Shown: piece by piece, positions 30,125 to 39,147 of the stretch
How positions within the stretch are numbered: the stretch's first letter is position 1
How the letters are laid out: each line of letters starts with the position of its first letter
Assembly: GCF_001937065.1 (NCBI RefSeq)
Contig: NZ_MOWR01000005.1
Coordinates: forward strand, 62,001 to 126,000
Source: Streptococcus sp. 'caviae'
Lineage (GTDB): Bacteria > Bacillota > Bacilli > Lactobacillales > Streptococcaceae
Direction of reading: 5' to 3'
DNA length: 64,000 nucleotides
Made by a program: the position numbers and the translations under genes
The notes under the pieces: generated by a model
Told to the model about the DNA's origin: nothing
The model's database searches: none
What the model saw: the letters and a program-made list of their open reading frames with translations, nothing else

Positions 30125-31036
30125 TTACATCAATCCAATGACATGGGCTACAATACCAACGATAAAGAGTCCGATGATAATTGTGATTGGAGAAACTTTT
30201 TTCTTAAGCAGCCACATACATAAGAAGGTAAGGAGCAAGCCCATAAGACCTGGGATCAAGGCGTCCAGCTGATCTTGCAGAGTATTTGCCTTGTCCTGTG
30301 TTAAGCTGAGGCCGTCTGCCACCTGACCGAGGATCTTTTGCAGTTGACCACCAGAAACTGAACCGTTAGGGAATTTAATGTAGGCTCCTTCAGATAATTG
30401 TGTAGGAGGAAGGCCGACCGTAAACTTGATGGATACCCAGCGTTCTACTAAGGCTGCTAGAATAAACATACCTAGGATAGAAGCTCCTTTGGTGATATCT
30501 TTGAGGATACCGCCGGAGAGGTCTTTTGTAATTTCAGAACCTGCTTTATAACCAAGTTCTTGTGTGTACCACAAGAAGGCCATACGGATAATATTCCAGC
30601 CAAGGAAGAAGATAATCGGACCAAGAATGTTACCTGAAGCTGCAATAGAGGCACCAAGGGCACCGAGGATAGGACGAATGGTAAACCAGAAAACCGGATC
30701 ACCGATACCGGCTAAAGGTCCCATCATACCGATTTTAACCCCTTGAATAGCTGCATCATCAATTTGAGCACCGTTAGCACGTTCTTCTTCCAGAGCGAGG
30801 GTAACCCCCATAATAGGAGCAGCTACGTAAGGGTGGGTATTAAAGAATTCCAGATGGCGTTCCAAAGCAGCAGAACGCTCTTCTTGTGCTGTATAAAGTT
30901 TTTTGATGGCGGGAATAAGTGCGTAAGCCCAACCCAAGTTTTGCATCCGTTCATAGTTCCAAGAACCTTGCAGGAAAGTGGAGCGCCACCAAACCTTACG
31001 ACGATCAGATTGTGTTAATTGAATTTTTTCTGCCAT
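30125..31036 (-). CDS. manN: Mannose PTS component IID
   Basis: A 303-residue EIID subunit. Family features: STFLQGSWNYERMQNLGWAYALIP near the N-terminus, LEFFNTHPYVAAPIMG, and the GMMGPLAGIGDPVFW block near residue 110; a membrane anchor lies at the C-terminus. With ManM it forms the membrane channel of the mannose/glucose transporter. Starts 15 bases after manM. Confidence 0.97.
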   Translation of the reverse strand: MAEKIQLTQSDRRKVWWRSTFLQGSWNYERMQNLGWAYALIPAIKKLYTAQEERSAALERHLEFFNTHPYVAAPIMGVTLALEEERANGAQIDDAAIQGVKIGMMGPLAGIGDPVFWFTIRPILGALGASIAASGNILGPIIFFLGWNIIRMAFLWYTQELGYKAGSEITKDLSGGILKDITKGASILGMFILAALVERWVSIKFTVGLPPTQLSEGAYIKFPNGSVSGGQLQKILGQVADGLSLTQDKANTLQDQLDALIPGLMGLLLTFLCMWLLKKKVSPITIIIGLFIVGIVAHVIGLM

Positions 31037-31051
31037 GTTAATCGCTCCTTT

Positions 31052-31861
31052 CTAGTAGTCTTCTAAGATGTCGCCGATTGGATCTCCAGAACCGCCGGCG
31101 GAACCGCCGCTACCGCCTTGTTTTGAAAGGTTGAGGTAAATAAGAGCCATGGCAACACCGATTGCACCAAGAGCGATTAAGGTTAAATCAGTAAGGGCTG
31201 CGAAGACAAAACCAAGGACAAAGAACGGCCAAACTTCACGGGTTGCCATCATGTTGATTACCATAGCGTAACCAACGGCAACAACCATACCACCGCCGAT
31301 AGTCATACCATCTGCCAGCCAGTCGGGAATCATATTGAGCAGCGACTGTACAGTTGATGTAGGGAGAGCCAGCAGAAGAGCTACTGGGACAGCAATACGG
31401 AGACCTTGCAGGAGAAGAGCAGTGAAGTGGGCACGTTCAACCCCGGCGATGTTACCATTTTTGGCAGCAGCATCAGCACCATGAACGATAGCAACGGAAA
31501 GGGTCCGAACAATCATGGTAAGGGCAAGTCCAGCAACAGCCAATGGAACAGCAATACCATAGGCAATGACAATTCCTTTTGGACTGAAGTCATTACCCTT
31601 AACCATGATTACTGCAGCAGCAGTTGAAGCAAGCGCAATATCAGGGGCAACAGCTGCACCGATATTAGCCCAACCAAGGGCAAGCATTTGAAGTTGACCA
31701 CCGAGAATGATACCTGCAGCTGGATGACCAGTTGCAAGACCGATCAAAGTACATGAGACCAGCGGTTGGTGGAATTGAAATTGGTCGAGAATACCGTCCA
31801 GCCCTGCGAAGAAGGCGACGATAACGACTAAAATCATAGAAATAATAGAAATATCTGACAT
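31052..31861 (-). CDS. manM: Mannose PTS component IIC
   Basis: A 269-residue multi-spanning EIIC subunit with FHQPLVSCTLIGLATGHPAAGIILGGQLQML near residue 30, the mannose-class hallmark. A Gly/Ser-rich tail (GGSGGSAGGSGDP) ends the protein. Typical target of class II bacteriocins such as lactococcin-type peptides, so potentially relevant to the bacteriocins in this window, by family knowledge only. Confidence 0.97.
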   Translation of the reverse strand: MSDISIISMILVVIVAFFAGLDGILDQFQFHQPLVSCTLIGLATGHPAAGIILGGQLQMLALGWANIGAAVAPDIALASTAAAVIMVKGNDFSPKGIVIAYGIAVPLAVAGLALTMIVRTLSVAIVHGADAAAKNGNIAGVERAHFTALLLQGLRIAVPVALLLALPTSTVQSLLNMIPDWLADGMTIGGGMVVAVGYAMVINMMATREVWPFFVLGFVFAALTDLTLIALGAIGVAMALIYLNLSKQGGSGGSAGGSGDPIGDILEDY

Positions 31862-31956
31862 GTTTCTACATCCTTCCTTTTTGATTAAGTTATAAATGAA
31901 TTGATAAGGACGACGAGAAGATAACGGGGCTGTTTCAGGAAACAGTCACATTATCT

Positions 31957-32949
31957 TTACTGGACGTGAGCTTTTTCAATGAGTTCAAACAAGTCTTTTT
32001 GAGAGTCGTTTGGTACCTTGCGAACGTCAAACTTCACGCCTAAATCGCGGAGTTTTTCGAAGGTTGCGACATCATCTTTATCCATGGAAATAACATTGTT
32101 GACCATTGTTTTTCCGGTTGAGTGCGCCATGGAACCGATGTTTAATTCTTTGATCGGCACACCGCCTTCAATCGCTTCAAGAGCTTCTTGAGGTGTTTCA
32201 AAGAGAATCAACGCATGCGTATTGCCAAAACGTGGATCTTTGGCTGCTTCAATCAGTTTTTTGATTGGAACAACATTAGCTTTAACACCGCCCGGTGCGG
32301 CTTGCTTGATTAACCCTTTGCGCAGCTCGTCTTTGGCTACAGTGTCAGATGCTACGATGATACGGTCAGCTTTAGAAGCCGGTGTCCAGTTGGTAGCGAC
32401 CTGTCCATGCAAAAGCCGGGTATCAACACGGGCAAGGTTGATTTTAAGTTTACCATCACCAATAACTGTTCCTTCTGGGATGGCACCTTGAGGCGCAGCA
32501 CTTGCAGCAGCGGCAGCGGGAGCTGCGTCTTTGGGCTGCAGTTCTTCAGGAAGGGCTTTGACACCGTCCTTAGCCTCTTTAATAATATTTGCGGCAACTT
32601 TTTCAACCCCTGCAGAAGCATCCATCATGCGTTCTGTATAGGCCTGAATCAGCATGGGCAAATTAAGTCCGGTGATGATCGCAAATTTACGGTCAGGATT
32701 TTCTTCCATGACACGGCTGGCCTGATTAAATGGAGATCCGCTCCACAAGTCAGCCAGAACTAAAATCTCATCATCCGCATCGAATGCAGCAACTGCATCG
32801 TTGAATTTGGCATAAAGGTCATCAGGTCCTTCACTTGGCATGAAAGTAACAACTTGAACTTTCTCTTGATCGCCAAAGATCATAGAACCGGATTGATGAA
32901 TACCAGCGGCAAATTCACCATGACTGGCGATAATGATTCCGATAGCCAT
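31957..32949 (-). CDS. manL: Mannose PTS component IIAB
   Basis: A 330-residue cytoplasmic fusion. The IIA domain has His10 in [12 protein letters not shown], and IIB begins after an Ala/Pro-rich linker ([12 protein letters not shown], near residue 150) with the phospho-His in [15 protein letters not shown]. It phosphorylates incoming glucose/mannose and is involved in catabolite control in S. mutans. I use ATG 32949, preceded by AAAAGGAGGAAG; an in-frame TTG at 33021 with its own AAAGGAG could add 24 residues. Confidence 0.97.
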   Translation of the reverse strand: MAIGIIIASHGEFAAGIHQSGSMIFGDQEKVQVVTFMPSEGPDDLYAKFNDAVAAFDADDEILVLADLWSGSPFNQASRVMEENPDRKFAIITGLNLPMLIQAYTERMMDASAGVEKVAANIIKEAKDGVKALPEELQPKDAAPAAAAASAAPQGAIPEGTVIGDGKLKINLARVDTRLLHGQVATNWTPASKADRIIVASDTVAKDELRKGLIKQAAPGGVKANVVPIKKLIEAAKDPRFGNTHALILFETPQEALEAIEGGVPIKELNIGSMAHSTGKTMVNNVISMDKDDVATFEKLRDLGVKFDVRKVPNDSQKDLFELIEKAHVQ

Positions 32950-33057
32950 TCTTGTTCTTCCTCCTTTTAAATATTTTTTCTCAATTAAAAAGAATAATGT
33001 CCTCCTTGAATAAAAGCACAAAATTCTCCTTTGTTAAAGAAATTTAAGAACATTATT

Positions 33058-33086
33058 ATTGTAAAACGTTTTCATGAAAAAAGCAA
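33058..33086 (-). promoter_or_regulatory. manLMN promoter with overlapping cre-like site
   Basis: On the minus strand: TTGCTT (33086-33081), 17-base spacer, TACAAT (33063-33058). The spacer and -10 contain TGAAAACGTTTTACA (33074-33060), a cre-like near-palindrome one base longer than consensus. Confidence 0.75.
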
Positions 33087-33257
33087 TAGCTTTTTAAGAA
33101 AAAAATCAAAAAGTGGCAAAAAGCAGCAAAACTAGGCATTTTACAGGTGAAAAAAATTTCAGAAAAAGACAATGCTAATTTTATTTTTGAAAGGTTTTGG
33201 CAGAAATAATGACAACTAATGATAGTTTTTAGCACTATAAATAGTAAAAAAAGACAG
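33087..33257. other. Region upstream of the man promoter, no gene
   Basis: A+T-rich sequence without a convincing frame. Nothing else recognised. Confidence 0.4.
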
Positions 33258-33296
33258 GAAGGTGAGACAAAAGTATCTCACCTTCCCGTTTTTTAT
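33258..33296. terminator. Strong bidirectional terminator upstream of man operon
   Basis: GGAAGGTGAGA pairs perfectly with TCTCACCTTCC around an ACAAAAGTA-type loop, with A and T runs outside. It ends the leftward membrane-protein gene and keeps its transcript out of manL. The core resembles the hairpins at 5992 and 44875. Confidence 0.85.
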
Positions 33297-33421
33297 AGTC
33301 TAAAGCCTTACTGCACAAGTGATAACTGCAACAGTTCCCTAATCAGCTGTAGGAAAGCAGAATTCGCCAATCTGCTTTGAATAACTGATTTCTGTACCGC
33401 TCTCAGCTGTGAATTGGAAAA

Positions 33422-33907
33422 CTATTCCTCTTCTTCTTTTCCTGCCAGTGTTCTTGCTTTTTGAATGGCGTAGAAATACAGAACAATATAGGCAGCTTGG
33501 ATCAAGAACGCATAGACTGAAAATTTATTGAACATAGAGAAATAAATAATGTTCAAAATTATGTTCAAAGTTGACACTGCAATCCCTAAATAATAAGGAA
33601 TGGAGCTGACAGACTGTTCTTGCTTTAATTTTGATAAATTGATAAAGCAAAAAACAGTGATGGTGATATGAACGATGAGTGAAACAATCACAATCATGAT
33701 ACCCGTTGAGGAGATCGTTTGTTTGAGAGATTCTAATTGCTCTGCTGATAAGTTATATTTATCAATTGTCCCGTTTTTAAAAGCTCGAAGTACTGAAAAA
33801 ACATTGATCAGCCCCAAAATTGCTCCAATAATATTTAAGATACTAAGAACAGCAACGGCGATTGTGCTGGTTTTAAGTGCCTGCCTTACTTTTTCGTATG
33901 ATACCAT
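33422..33907 (-). CDS. Hypothetical four-helix membrane protein
   Basis: A 161-residue protein with four membrane segments (TIAVAVLSILNIIGAILGLI; TGIMIVIVSLIVHITITVFCF; YLGIAVSTLNIILNIIYFS; YAFLIQAAYIVLYFYAI) and an acidic end KEEEE. AGGAGG precedes the ATG. I do not recognise a family. It lies between recD2 and the man operon with its own terminator. Confidence 0.65.
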   Translation of the reverse strand: MVSYEKVRQALKTSTIAVAVLSILNIIGAILGLINVFSVLRAFKNGTIDKYNLSAEQLESLKQTISSTGIMIVIVSLIVHITITVFCFINLSKLKQEQSVSSIPYYLGIAVSTLNIILNIIYFSMFNKFSVYAFLIQAAYIVLYFYAIQKARTLAGKEEEE

Positions 33908-33928
33908 ATAAACCTCCTAAAATTAAAA

Positions 33929-33956
33929 AAGCCTGTGTTTTACAACACAAACTTAT
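33929..33956 (-). terminator. recD2 terminator
   Basis: TGTGTT pairs with AACACA around a TTAC-type loop; on the minus strand it is followed by GGC and six T. Confidence 0.65.
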
Positions 33957-34079
33957 TTTAACATAAACTACAGCTGTTGAAAACAGGGCAAACAGACAAT
34001 TCACTGTCTTAAAGCCTGTGTGAACAATCGCCCTTTCAGCACTCTTTGATCCAAGAAGTTAATCTGGAATATAGGTCAG

Positions 34080-36446
34080 CTAATTTTTAAAGAAGATGTC
34101 AAAGTCAGCTTGGGACAGGCCGATCATAGGATCGATAGTCAATAGATTATCTTCAGTCAGGATATAGGAGTCTTTTTCAGATGACAGCGGATTTTCTTCG
34201 GTTTGCTCTGTATTTGATGGAGCAGCCGGAACCTGATTGGTCTTTGGACCTTCAAACCGTTCAACAAGATAGGTTCGGCGCATAGTTCCCTGATTTTTAA
34301 CGGCGTAATCAAAGGCTGCGATTTCACCGAGCATTATCAGCTTGCTTTTGGAGCGTGTGATGGCCGTATAAACGAGATTGCGCTGCAAAAGCCGCCCTCC
34401 CTGACGGGTGATAGGAAGGATAACTACTTTAAACTCACTGCCTTGAGATTTATGGATACTCATGGCATAGGCCAGCGTTATCTTGGACCATTCATTGCGC
34501 GGATAGGAAATTTCTGTTCCTTCAAAATCAATGATGATTTCGTCTTGCTTGGATTCGGTATATTTTGCAGGCAGCAGGTCGGTGATATAGCCGATATCAC
34601 CGTTAAACACATTGATTTCAGCATCGTTCACCAAGTGAAGTACCTTATCGCCTTTGCGAAAATGCAGTTCATTGAACTGAAATTCCAGCTGTCCGGCCAA
34701 GGGATTGAGGAGCTCTTGCATCAGTATATTAAGGTTGTTAATGCCAGCCTGTCCGCGATACATGGGCGCTAGGATTTGAACATCCTGAGCTGCAATGCCG
34801 CTTTTTAGAGCAGCTTTGACAATCTTAGTGATCATTGGCGGGATATGGCTGCTCTGTGCTTCAAAGTAAGAGCGGTCAGCTTTTTTTTCTGTAAAATCAG
34901 CTGGCAGAATGCCTTGGCGAATCTGTCCGGCTAAGCTGACAATAGTTGAATCCTCAGACTGTCTGAAGATTTTCGTCAGTGAGACCTGCGGCAGGGCATT
35001 GATTTTCAGTAAGTCAGCCAGAACCTGTCCCGGTCCGACAGAAGGGAGCTGATCGCTGTCACCGACAATGATGACCTGTGTATCTGATGCGATAGCGCTG
35101 AACAGCTGATTGGCCAGCCACGTATCTACCATTGAAAATTCATCAATAATAATTAAATCACAGTCCAAGAAATCTTCAAGCGCTTGGTAGTCACTGTCGC
35201 TGTTTAAGCCCAGATGGCGGTGGATAGTCGCACTGGGAAGGCCGGTCAATTCATTCATGCGTCTGGCTGCCCGGCCAGTCGGTGCAGCTAGAATAATAGG
35301 AATATCGCTGCTGCTGAGATCAAGGTTATGAAGGCCGGCATAGGCTTTAATAATACCATTGATAACCGTTGTTTTTCCTGTTCCCGGTCCGCCGGTTAAA
35401 AGAAAGACCTTGTTTTGAAGGGCTTTTCGGATGGCTTCTTTCTGAGTGGTGTCATAGTGAATAGCAAATTCTTGCTGAACATGCTTAATCTCAGCTTCAA
35501 TATCCTTAGTTTCAGCAGGCTTTTCCAGTGGCTGATCAAGAATACGGGTGAGGTGCTTTTGAATACCGCTCTCCGCGTAGAAAAGGGTATTATCAAAGAT
35601 TTTAGTGTCAATATTTTGCACTTTGTCTTCAATAATCAGCTGGCTCAGCTCTTGCGCTACCTGGCTGGGATCGAGTTCGACCTGCCTTGCTTCTTCAAGA
35701 ATAAAAATGGCCTTTTCCAGCAATTCTTTAGCTTCAATGTAGGTATCGCCCTTATTGATGGAAGTTTCCAGAAGAGTGTGCACTAAGGCCGCACGAAAAC
35801 GCTGGGGAGCGTCGCTTTGTATTCCCAGCTGCTCGGCTAATTGGTCCGCCAGTTTAAAGCCGATTCCCTGAATGTCCTCAACCAGCTGATAGGGATTTTC
35901 CTTGATAATATCCAGACTGTCTTCACGATAATGGTCGAAGATTTGGACGGCGAGTTTAGTGTTGATGCCGTACTCAGCCAGCTTAGCTAAAATTTGTTCG
36001 GTTCCGTAGTTCAATCGCAGTTTGCTGATGAATTTTTCTCTGTTGACTTTGGACAGACCGGGGATAGTGCTTAGTTTGCTGGGATCTTTTAAAATTTTAT
36101 CAATGGGTTCATCACCGTAAAGCTGGATAATTTTTTCAGCAGTTTTTTTCCCGATGCCCTTGAAATGGTCACTGGAAAAATATTTAATCAAGCCGGCAGA
36201 AGAAGGTTTGGCACGCTCATAGCGCTCAGCCTTCAGCTGCTCACCGTATTTGGGATGCTGGGTCAGTTCTCCCCAAAAGGTGTAGTTTTCTCCTTCAATC
36301 ACATCGGCAATAGTTCCTGTGACGATAATTTCAAAGTCGTCAAAATCACTGTCGGTATCATCAATTTCTAAAAGAATAATTTTAAAGAAATTATTGGCAT
36401 TTTCAAAAATAACACGTTCAATCGTGCCTGAAAAATAATAGGTCAT
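34080..36446 (-). CDS. recD2: RecD2-type SF1B helicase
   Basis: A 788-residue 5'-3' DNA helicase of the RecBC-independent RecD2 class. The N-terminal OB-like and helix-hairpin-helix regions (FKGIGKKTAEKIIQLYG, IPGLSKVNREKF) precede the motor: Walker A LTGGPGTGKTTVI near residue 355, DEExx-type IIIDEFSMVD near residue 440, and motif VI region YAMSIHKSQGSEF near residue 690 with VYTAITRSK. Probable roles are replication restart and repair. Ribosome site AAGGAACT. Confidence 0.95.
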   Translation of the reverse strand: MTYYFSGTIERVIFENANNFFKIILLEIDDTDSDFDDFEIIVTGTIADVIEGENYTFWGELTQHPKYGEQLKAERYERAKPSSAGLIKYFSSDHFKGIGKKTAEKIIQLYGDEPIDKILKDPSKLSTIPGLSKVNREKFISKLRLNYGTEQILAKLAEYGINTKLAVQIFDHYREDSLDIIKENPYQLVEDIQGIGFKLADQLAEQLGIQSDAPQRFRAALVHTLLETSINKGDTYIEAKELLEKAIFILEEARQVELDPSQVAQELSQLIIEDKVQNIDTKIFDNTLFYAESGIQKHLTRILDQPLEKPAETKDIEAEIKHVQQEFAIHYDTTQKEAIRKALQNKVFLLTGGPGTGKTTVINGIIKAYAGLHNLDLSSSDIPIILAAPTGRAARRMNELTGLPSATIHRHLGLNSDSDYQALEDFLDCDLIIIDEFSMVDTWLANQLFSAIASDTQVIIVGDSDQLPSVGPGQVLADLLKINALPQVSLTKIFRQSEDSTIVSLAGQIRQGILPADFTEKKADRSYFEAQSSHIPPMITKIVKAALKSGIAAQDVQILAPMYRGQAGINNLNILMQELLNPLAGQLEFQFNELHFRKGDKVLHLVNDAEINVFNGDIGYITDLLPAKYTESKQDEIIIDFEGTEISYPRNEWSKITLAYAMSIHKSQGSEFKVVILPITRQGGRLLQRNLVYTAITRSKSKLIMLGEIAAFDYAVKNQGTMRRTYLVERFEGPKTNQVPAAPSNTEQTEENPLSSEKDSYILTEDNLLTIDPMIGLSQADFDIFFKN

Positions 36447-36467
36447 AATAGTTCCTTATAAAAAATC

Positions 36468-36506
36468 GAGAGCGGAAATGTCTAAGTTTATTTCCCGCTC
36501 CCGTTT
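36468..36506 (-). terminator. lepB terminator
   Basis: On the minus strand GAGCGGGAAAT pairs with ATTTCCGCTC (one unpaired base), followed by TCGATTTTTT. Confidence 0.75.
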
Positions 36507-36520
36507 AACTGAACGTCTTC

Positions 36521-37108
36521 TTATTTATTTGAAATAAAACGGACAGCATTTAAAGGCCAAAAGCGGAATTTCACTTCACCCACCAGCTCATCCTTGGAAA
36601 AGGTCCCGACTTGGCGGCTGTCCTTGGAGACAATCCGGTCATCCCCCAAGAGGAGGTAGCGGTCTTTTGGTACTTTAATGGTAAAGCTGGCATTTCCTTG
36701 GCTGTCCGTTGTAAATGCGGTAGATTTTGAAGCCAGTTCCTGGAAATAGGGATTGTAAGAATAAGTATTGTGCAAGCGGTCTTCAGCAAATTTTTTCTTA
36801 TATTGCTTCAGATAGGTTTCATCTGCTTTTTTGCCGTTAATAGAAAGCATGTCATTTTTATAAGTAATAGTGTCACCGGGCATACCGATAACCCGTTTAA
36901 CAATATGCTTGTCACCTTCGGTAGCTACGACAATATCAAAGTGTTCAATAGATGCTGTTTTCACAACGATAAGATGTTCTCCGTCAGCTAAGGTAGGATC
37001 CATAGAGTGGCCGTCTACCTGAACAGGGAACCAGACAAAGAGACGCAAGAGTCCGAAAACGATCAAGAAGGACAAAAGGAGTCCCCATTCTTTTAAAAAA
37101 CTTTTCAT
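36521..37108 (-). CDS. lepB: Type I signal peptidase
   Basis: A 195-residue S26 peptidase with one N-terminal membrane anchor (WGLLLSFLIVFGLLRLFVW). The catalytic Ser is in DGHSMDPTL near residue 35 and the Lys in HIVKRVIGMPGD near residue 72; box E is LLLGDDRIVSKDSRQVG. It cleaves secretory signal peptides at the outer face of the membrane. AAGGATGG precedes the ATG; rnhC ends 13 bases upstream, so they may be co-transcribed. Confidence 0.95.
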   Translation of the reverse strand: MKSFLKEWGLLLSFLIVFGLLRLFVWFPVQVDGHSMDPTLADGEHLIVVKTASIEHFDIVVATEGDKHIVKRVIGMPGDTITYKNDMLSINGKKADETYLKQYKKKFAEDRLHNTYSYNPYFQELASKSTAFTTDSQGNASFTIKVPKDRYLLLGDDRIVSKDSRQVGTFSKDELVGEVKFRFWPLNAVRFISNK

Positions 37109-37121
37109 GATACCATCCTTA

Positions 37122-38018
37122 TTATTTTAGTAATTGATAGGCTTTTTCTGTATTTTTGAAATGGAGCTTGGCTGTACGCCTGAGCCCGTCTTCTCCATAT
37201 GCTTTTAAAATCTGACTGGCTGTCTTATCAGATTGGGAGCCTGCACCGCTGGGCAGTTTAAAACCAATTTCCTGACTTAAGGCAGCAAGATTGTCTAAAA
37301 AGAGCTTTCGGGCAATAATGGAGCTGACAGCTACTGCCAGATACTTTCCTTCTGCCTTTTCTTCCAGACTGATAGGATTAGTGAAGCGGTTGGTCTCATC
37401 CTTCACATATTTTTGATAATTATTGGGACTGGTGAAGGCATCGATAACAATTTTATCGGGTGCTGCTCCCTCCTGCAAAAGCAGGAAGATGGCCTGATTG
37501 TGCATGGCTACCTTGACAGAAACAGCATTATGCCTGTGCTTGGGACCGACAACCTGATTATATTTTTGAGGCGTCAGAAGCAGGGCTTTATGCGGTATTT
37601 TTGCCTCTAACAAAGGAGCAATCTGCCGAATTTTGCTATCGGTCAGATTCTTGGAATCATCTACGCCCAACCTTTTTAAAAAGGGATAATCAGAAGGCCG
37701 GACAAAGCTGGCAACCACTGCCAGACCGCCAAAATAAGACCCGTTTCCCACTTCATCAGAACCAATGAGAGAAAGGTTTTCGCTGCTTTCCTCATCTTGA
37801 TCGGAAGGCTCCGTCTGAAAACCTAAATGCTGAGCGGTTTCTGAAATATTTTTTCCTTGAAAGACAACCTTGCCTGATGTGTAAATCAGGATGGTCGTTT
37901 CTTGAAACTTGGCAGCAAAGCGGACATAAGCATTGTTGTTTTGAATGCTGTAGCTGCTAAGCCTTGCCATCAGGTCTTGAACAGCTTTTTCGTCGAGCTG
38001 CAGAACAAAAGTATTCAT
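37122..38018 (-). CDS. rnhC: Ribonuclease HIII
   Basis: A 298-residue type 2 RNase H of the HIII class. An N-terminal TBP-like domain (residues 1-85) precedes the catalytic core, which opens with [19 protein letters not shown] (Asp-Glu of the DEDD set), then LGVDDSKNL and VIDAF. It removes RNA from RNA-DNA hybrids. I use ATG 38018; it has no ribosome site but an extended -10 box ends seven bases upstream. Confidence 0.93.
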   Translation of the reverse strand: MNTFVLQLDEKAVQDLMARLSSYSIQNNNAYVRFAAKFQETTILIYTSGKVVFQGKNISETAQHLGFQTEPSDQDEESSENLSLIGSDEVGNGSYFGGLAVVASFVRPSDYPFLKRLGVDDSKNLTDSKIRQIAPLLEAKIPHKALLLTPQKYNQVVGPKHRHNAVSVKVAMHNQAIFLLLQEGAAPDKIVIDAFTSPNNYQKYVKDETNRFTNPISLEEKAEGKYLAVAVSSIIARKLFLDNLAALSQEIGFKLPSGAGSQSDKTASQILKAYGEDGLRRTAKLHFKNTEKAYQLLK

Positions 38019-38025
38019 AAGATAT

Positions 38026-38034
38026 ATTTTAGCA
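38026..38034 (-). promoter_or_regulatory. rnhC extended -10, leaderless layout
   Basis: On the minus strand TGC plus TAAAAT (38031-38026) ends seven bases before the ATG, so transcription should begin at or next to the start codon. Confidence 0.65.
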
Positions 38035-38201
38035 TAAAAAAGCCAATCTTTGGAATATTCTAATGTAATATAGATAATAAAAGGACGAATCAAATTTTTT
38101 TACAAAAATTAAAAAGAAGAATTTCTCCTTTGTTTCTTGCTTGAGAGAGCTTTTTTGGCAGAAATTAAAAATTCTCTAATTTACGAAAAAAGGATTTTAC
38201 G

Positions 38202-38207
38202 CTATAA
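38202..38207 (+). promoter_or_regulatory. -10 box of the zapA-cvpA operon
   Basis: A TATAAT box lies about 20 bases upstream of the zapA ATG, between it and the divergent rnhC. Confidence 0.5.
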
Positions 38208-38226
38208 TAAAATTCGAGGTGGACTT

Positions 38227-38535
38227 ATGACAAGTAAAAATCGTTACAAATTCACATTTGGTGAAAAAACATTAACACTGACAACTGACAAAGACAATCT
38301 CTTTATGGAAGAGATTGAACGGGTTGCTAAAGAAAAATATGACGCCATTAAAGAAAAATTGCCTCAGGCCGATGATGAAACGATTGCCATTTTGATGGCT
38401 ATCAATGCCTTATCAACCCAGCTCAGCCGAGAAATCGATTTTGATAAAAAAGAAGAGGAGCTGGAAAAATTCAGAACGAAGGAATTGTCTATTCTGAAAG
38501 GCCGGGCCCAGCAGCGAAGCGGAGCTAAAAAATGA
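38227..38535 (+). CDS. zapA: Cell division protein ZapA
   Basis: A 102-residue ZapA-like protein. The N-terminal YKFTFGEKTLTLTTDKDNLFMEEIERVA matches the globular domain; a helical, charged C-terminus (REIDFDKKEEELEKF) suits coiled-coil dimerisation. It stabilises FtsZ bundles at mid-cell. GAGGTGG precedes ATG 38227; the upstream in-frame start lacks a ribosome site. Overlaps cvpA by four bases (ATGA). Confidence 0.85.
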   Translation: MTSKNRYKFTFGEKTLTLTTDKDNLFMEEIERVAKEKYDAIKEKLPQADDETIAILMAINALSTQLSREIDFDKKEEELEKFRTKELSILKGRAQQRSGAKK

Positions 38536-39077
38536 TTTCGTTTTTAATTCTCTTGCTTTTAGCTTGGAATTTTTATATTGGCTATCACCGCGGCATCATT
38601 TTACAGGCTTATTACTTTGCAGCCAGTTTAATTTCTTTAGGAATTGCTGCAGTTTACTATAAGCAGCTGGCTGAACTTCTAACGCTGTGGGTGCCTTATT
38701 CCAATGCCAGCGAAGGTGCGTCTGTCACTTTTTTCAGCTCAGTAGGCTTGTTTGAATTGGATAAGGTATTTTATGCAGGGCTGTCTTTTTTCAGCCTTTA
38801 TGTCTTGGCCTATCTGATTTTTCGTCTGCTTGGCATTTTTGTACACTTTGTAAGACTGGATCGCTTTGACAAGCCCGTCTTTGCTTATATCAGCGGGGGC
38901 CTGGCTGTTTTGGTGAGCATGCTGTCATTTAATCTTTTTTTTAGTATTTTGGCAGCTGTTCCCGTTACCGCAGTCCAGAATTTTCTGGCAGGAAGCGCAG
39001 TGATTCGTCTGCTGATTAATTTTCCTTTATTTTCATGGATTGTCAATCATTTTTGGATAGCAGCAGTATTGAAGTGA
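38532..39077 (+). CDS. cvpA: CvpA family membrane protein
   Basis: A 181-residue protein with four to five membrane segments, beginning [25 protein letters not shown], the CvpA signature (hydrophobic start then GYxRG). Relatives are named for colicin V production and help envelope homeostasis. Coupled to zapA; mutS2 follows, with its own promoter. Confidence 0.88.
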   Translation: MISFLILLLLAWNFYIGYHRGIILQAYYFAASLISLGIAAVYYKQLAELLTLWVPYSNASEGASVTFFSSVGLFELDKVFYAGLSFFSLYVLAYLIFRLLGIFVHFVRLDRFDKPVFAYISGGLAVLVSMLSFNLFFSILAAVPVTAVQNFLAGSAVIRLLINFPLFSWIVNHFWIAAVLK

Positions 39078-39132
39078 GGTTCGGCCTCACTTTTTTGCTG
39101 CGGTTTTTAGTATTCGGCATTTTGCTGCATTA

Positions 39133-39141
39133 TGGTATAAT
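39133..39141 (+). promoter_or_regulatory. mutS2 extended -10, leaderless layout
   Basis: TGG plus TATAAT (39136-39141) ends six bases before the mutS2 ATG at 39148. No ribosome site fits between. Confidence 0.75.
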
Positions 39142-39147
39142 AAAGCC

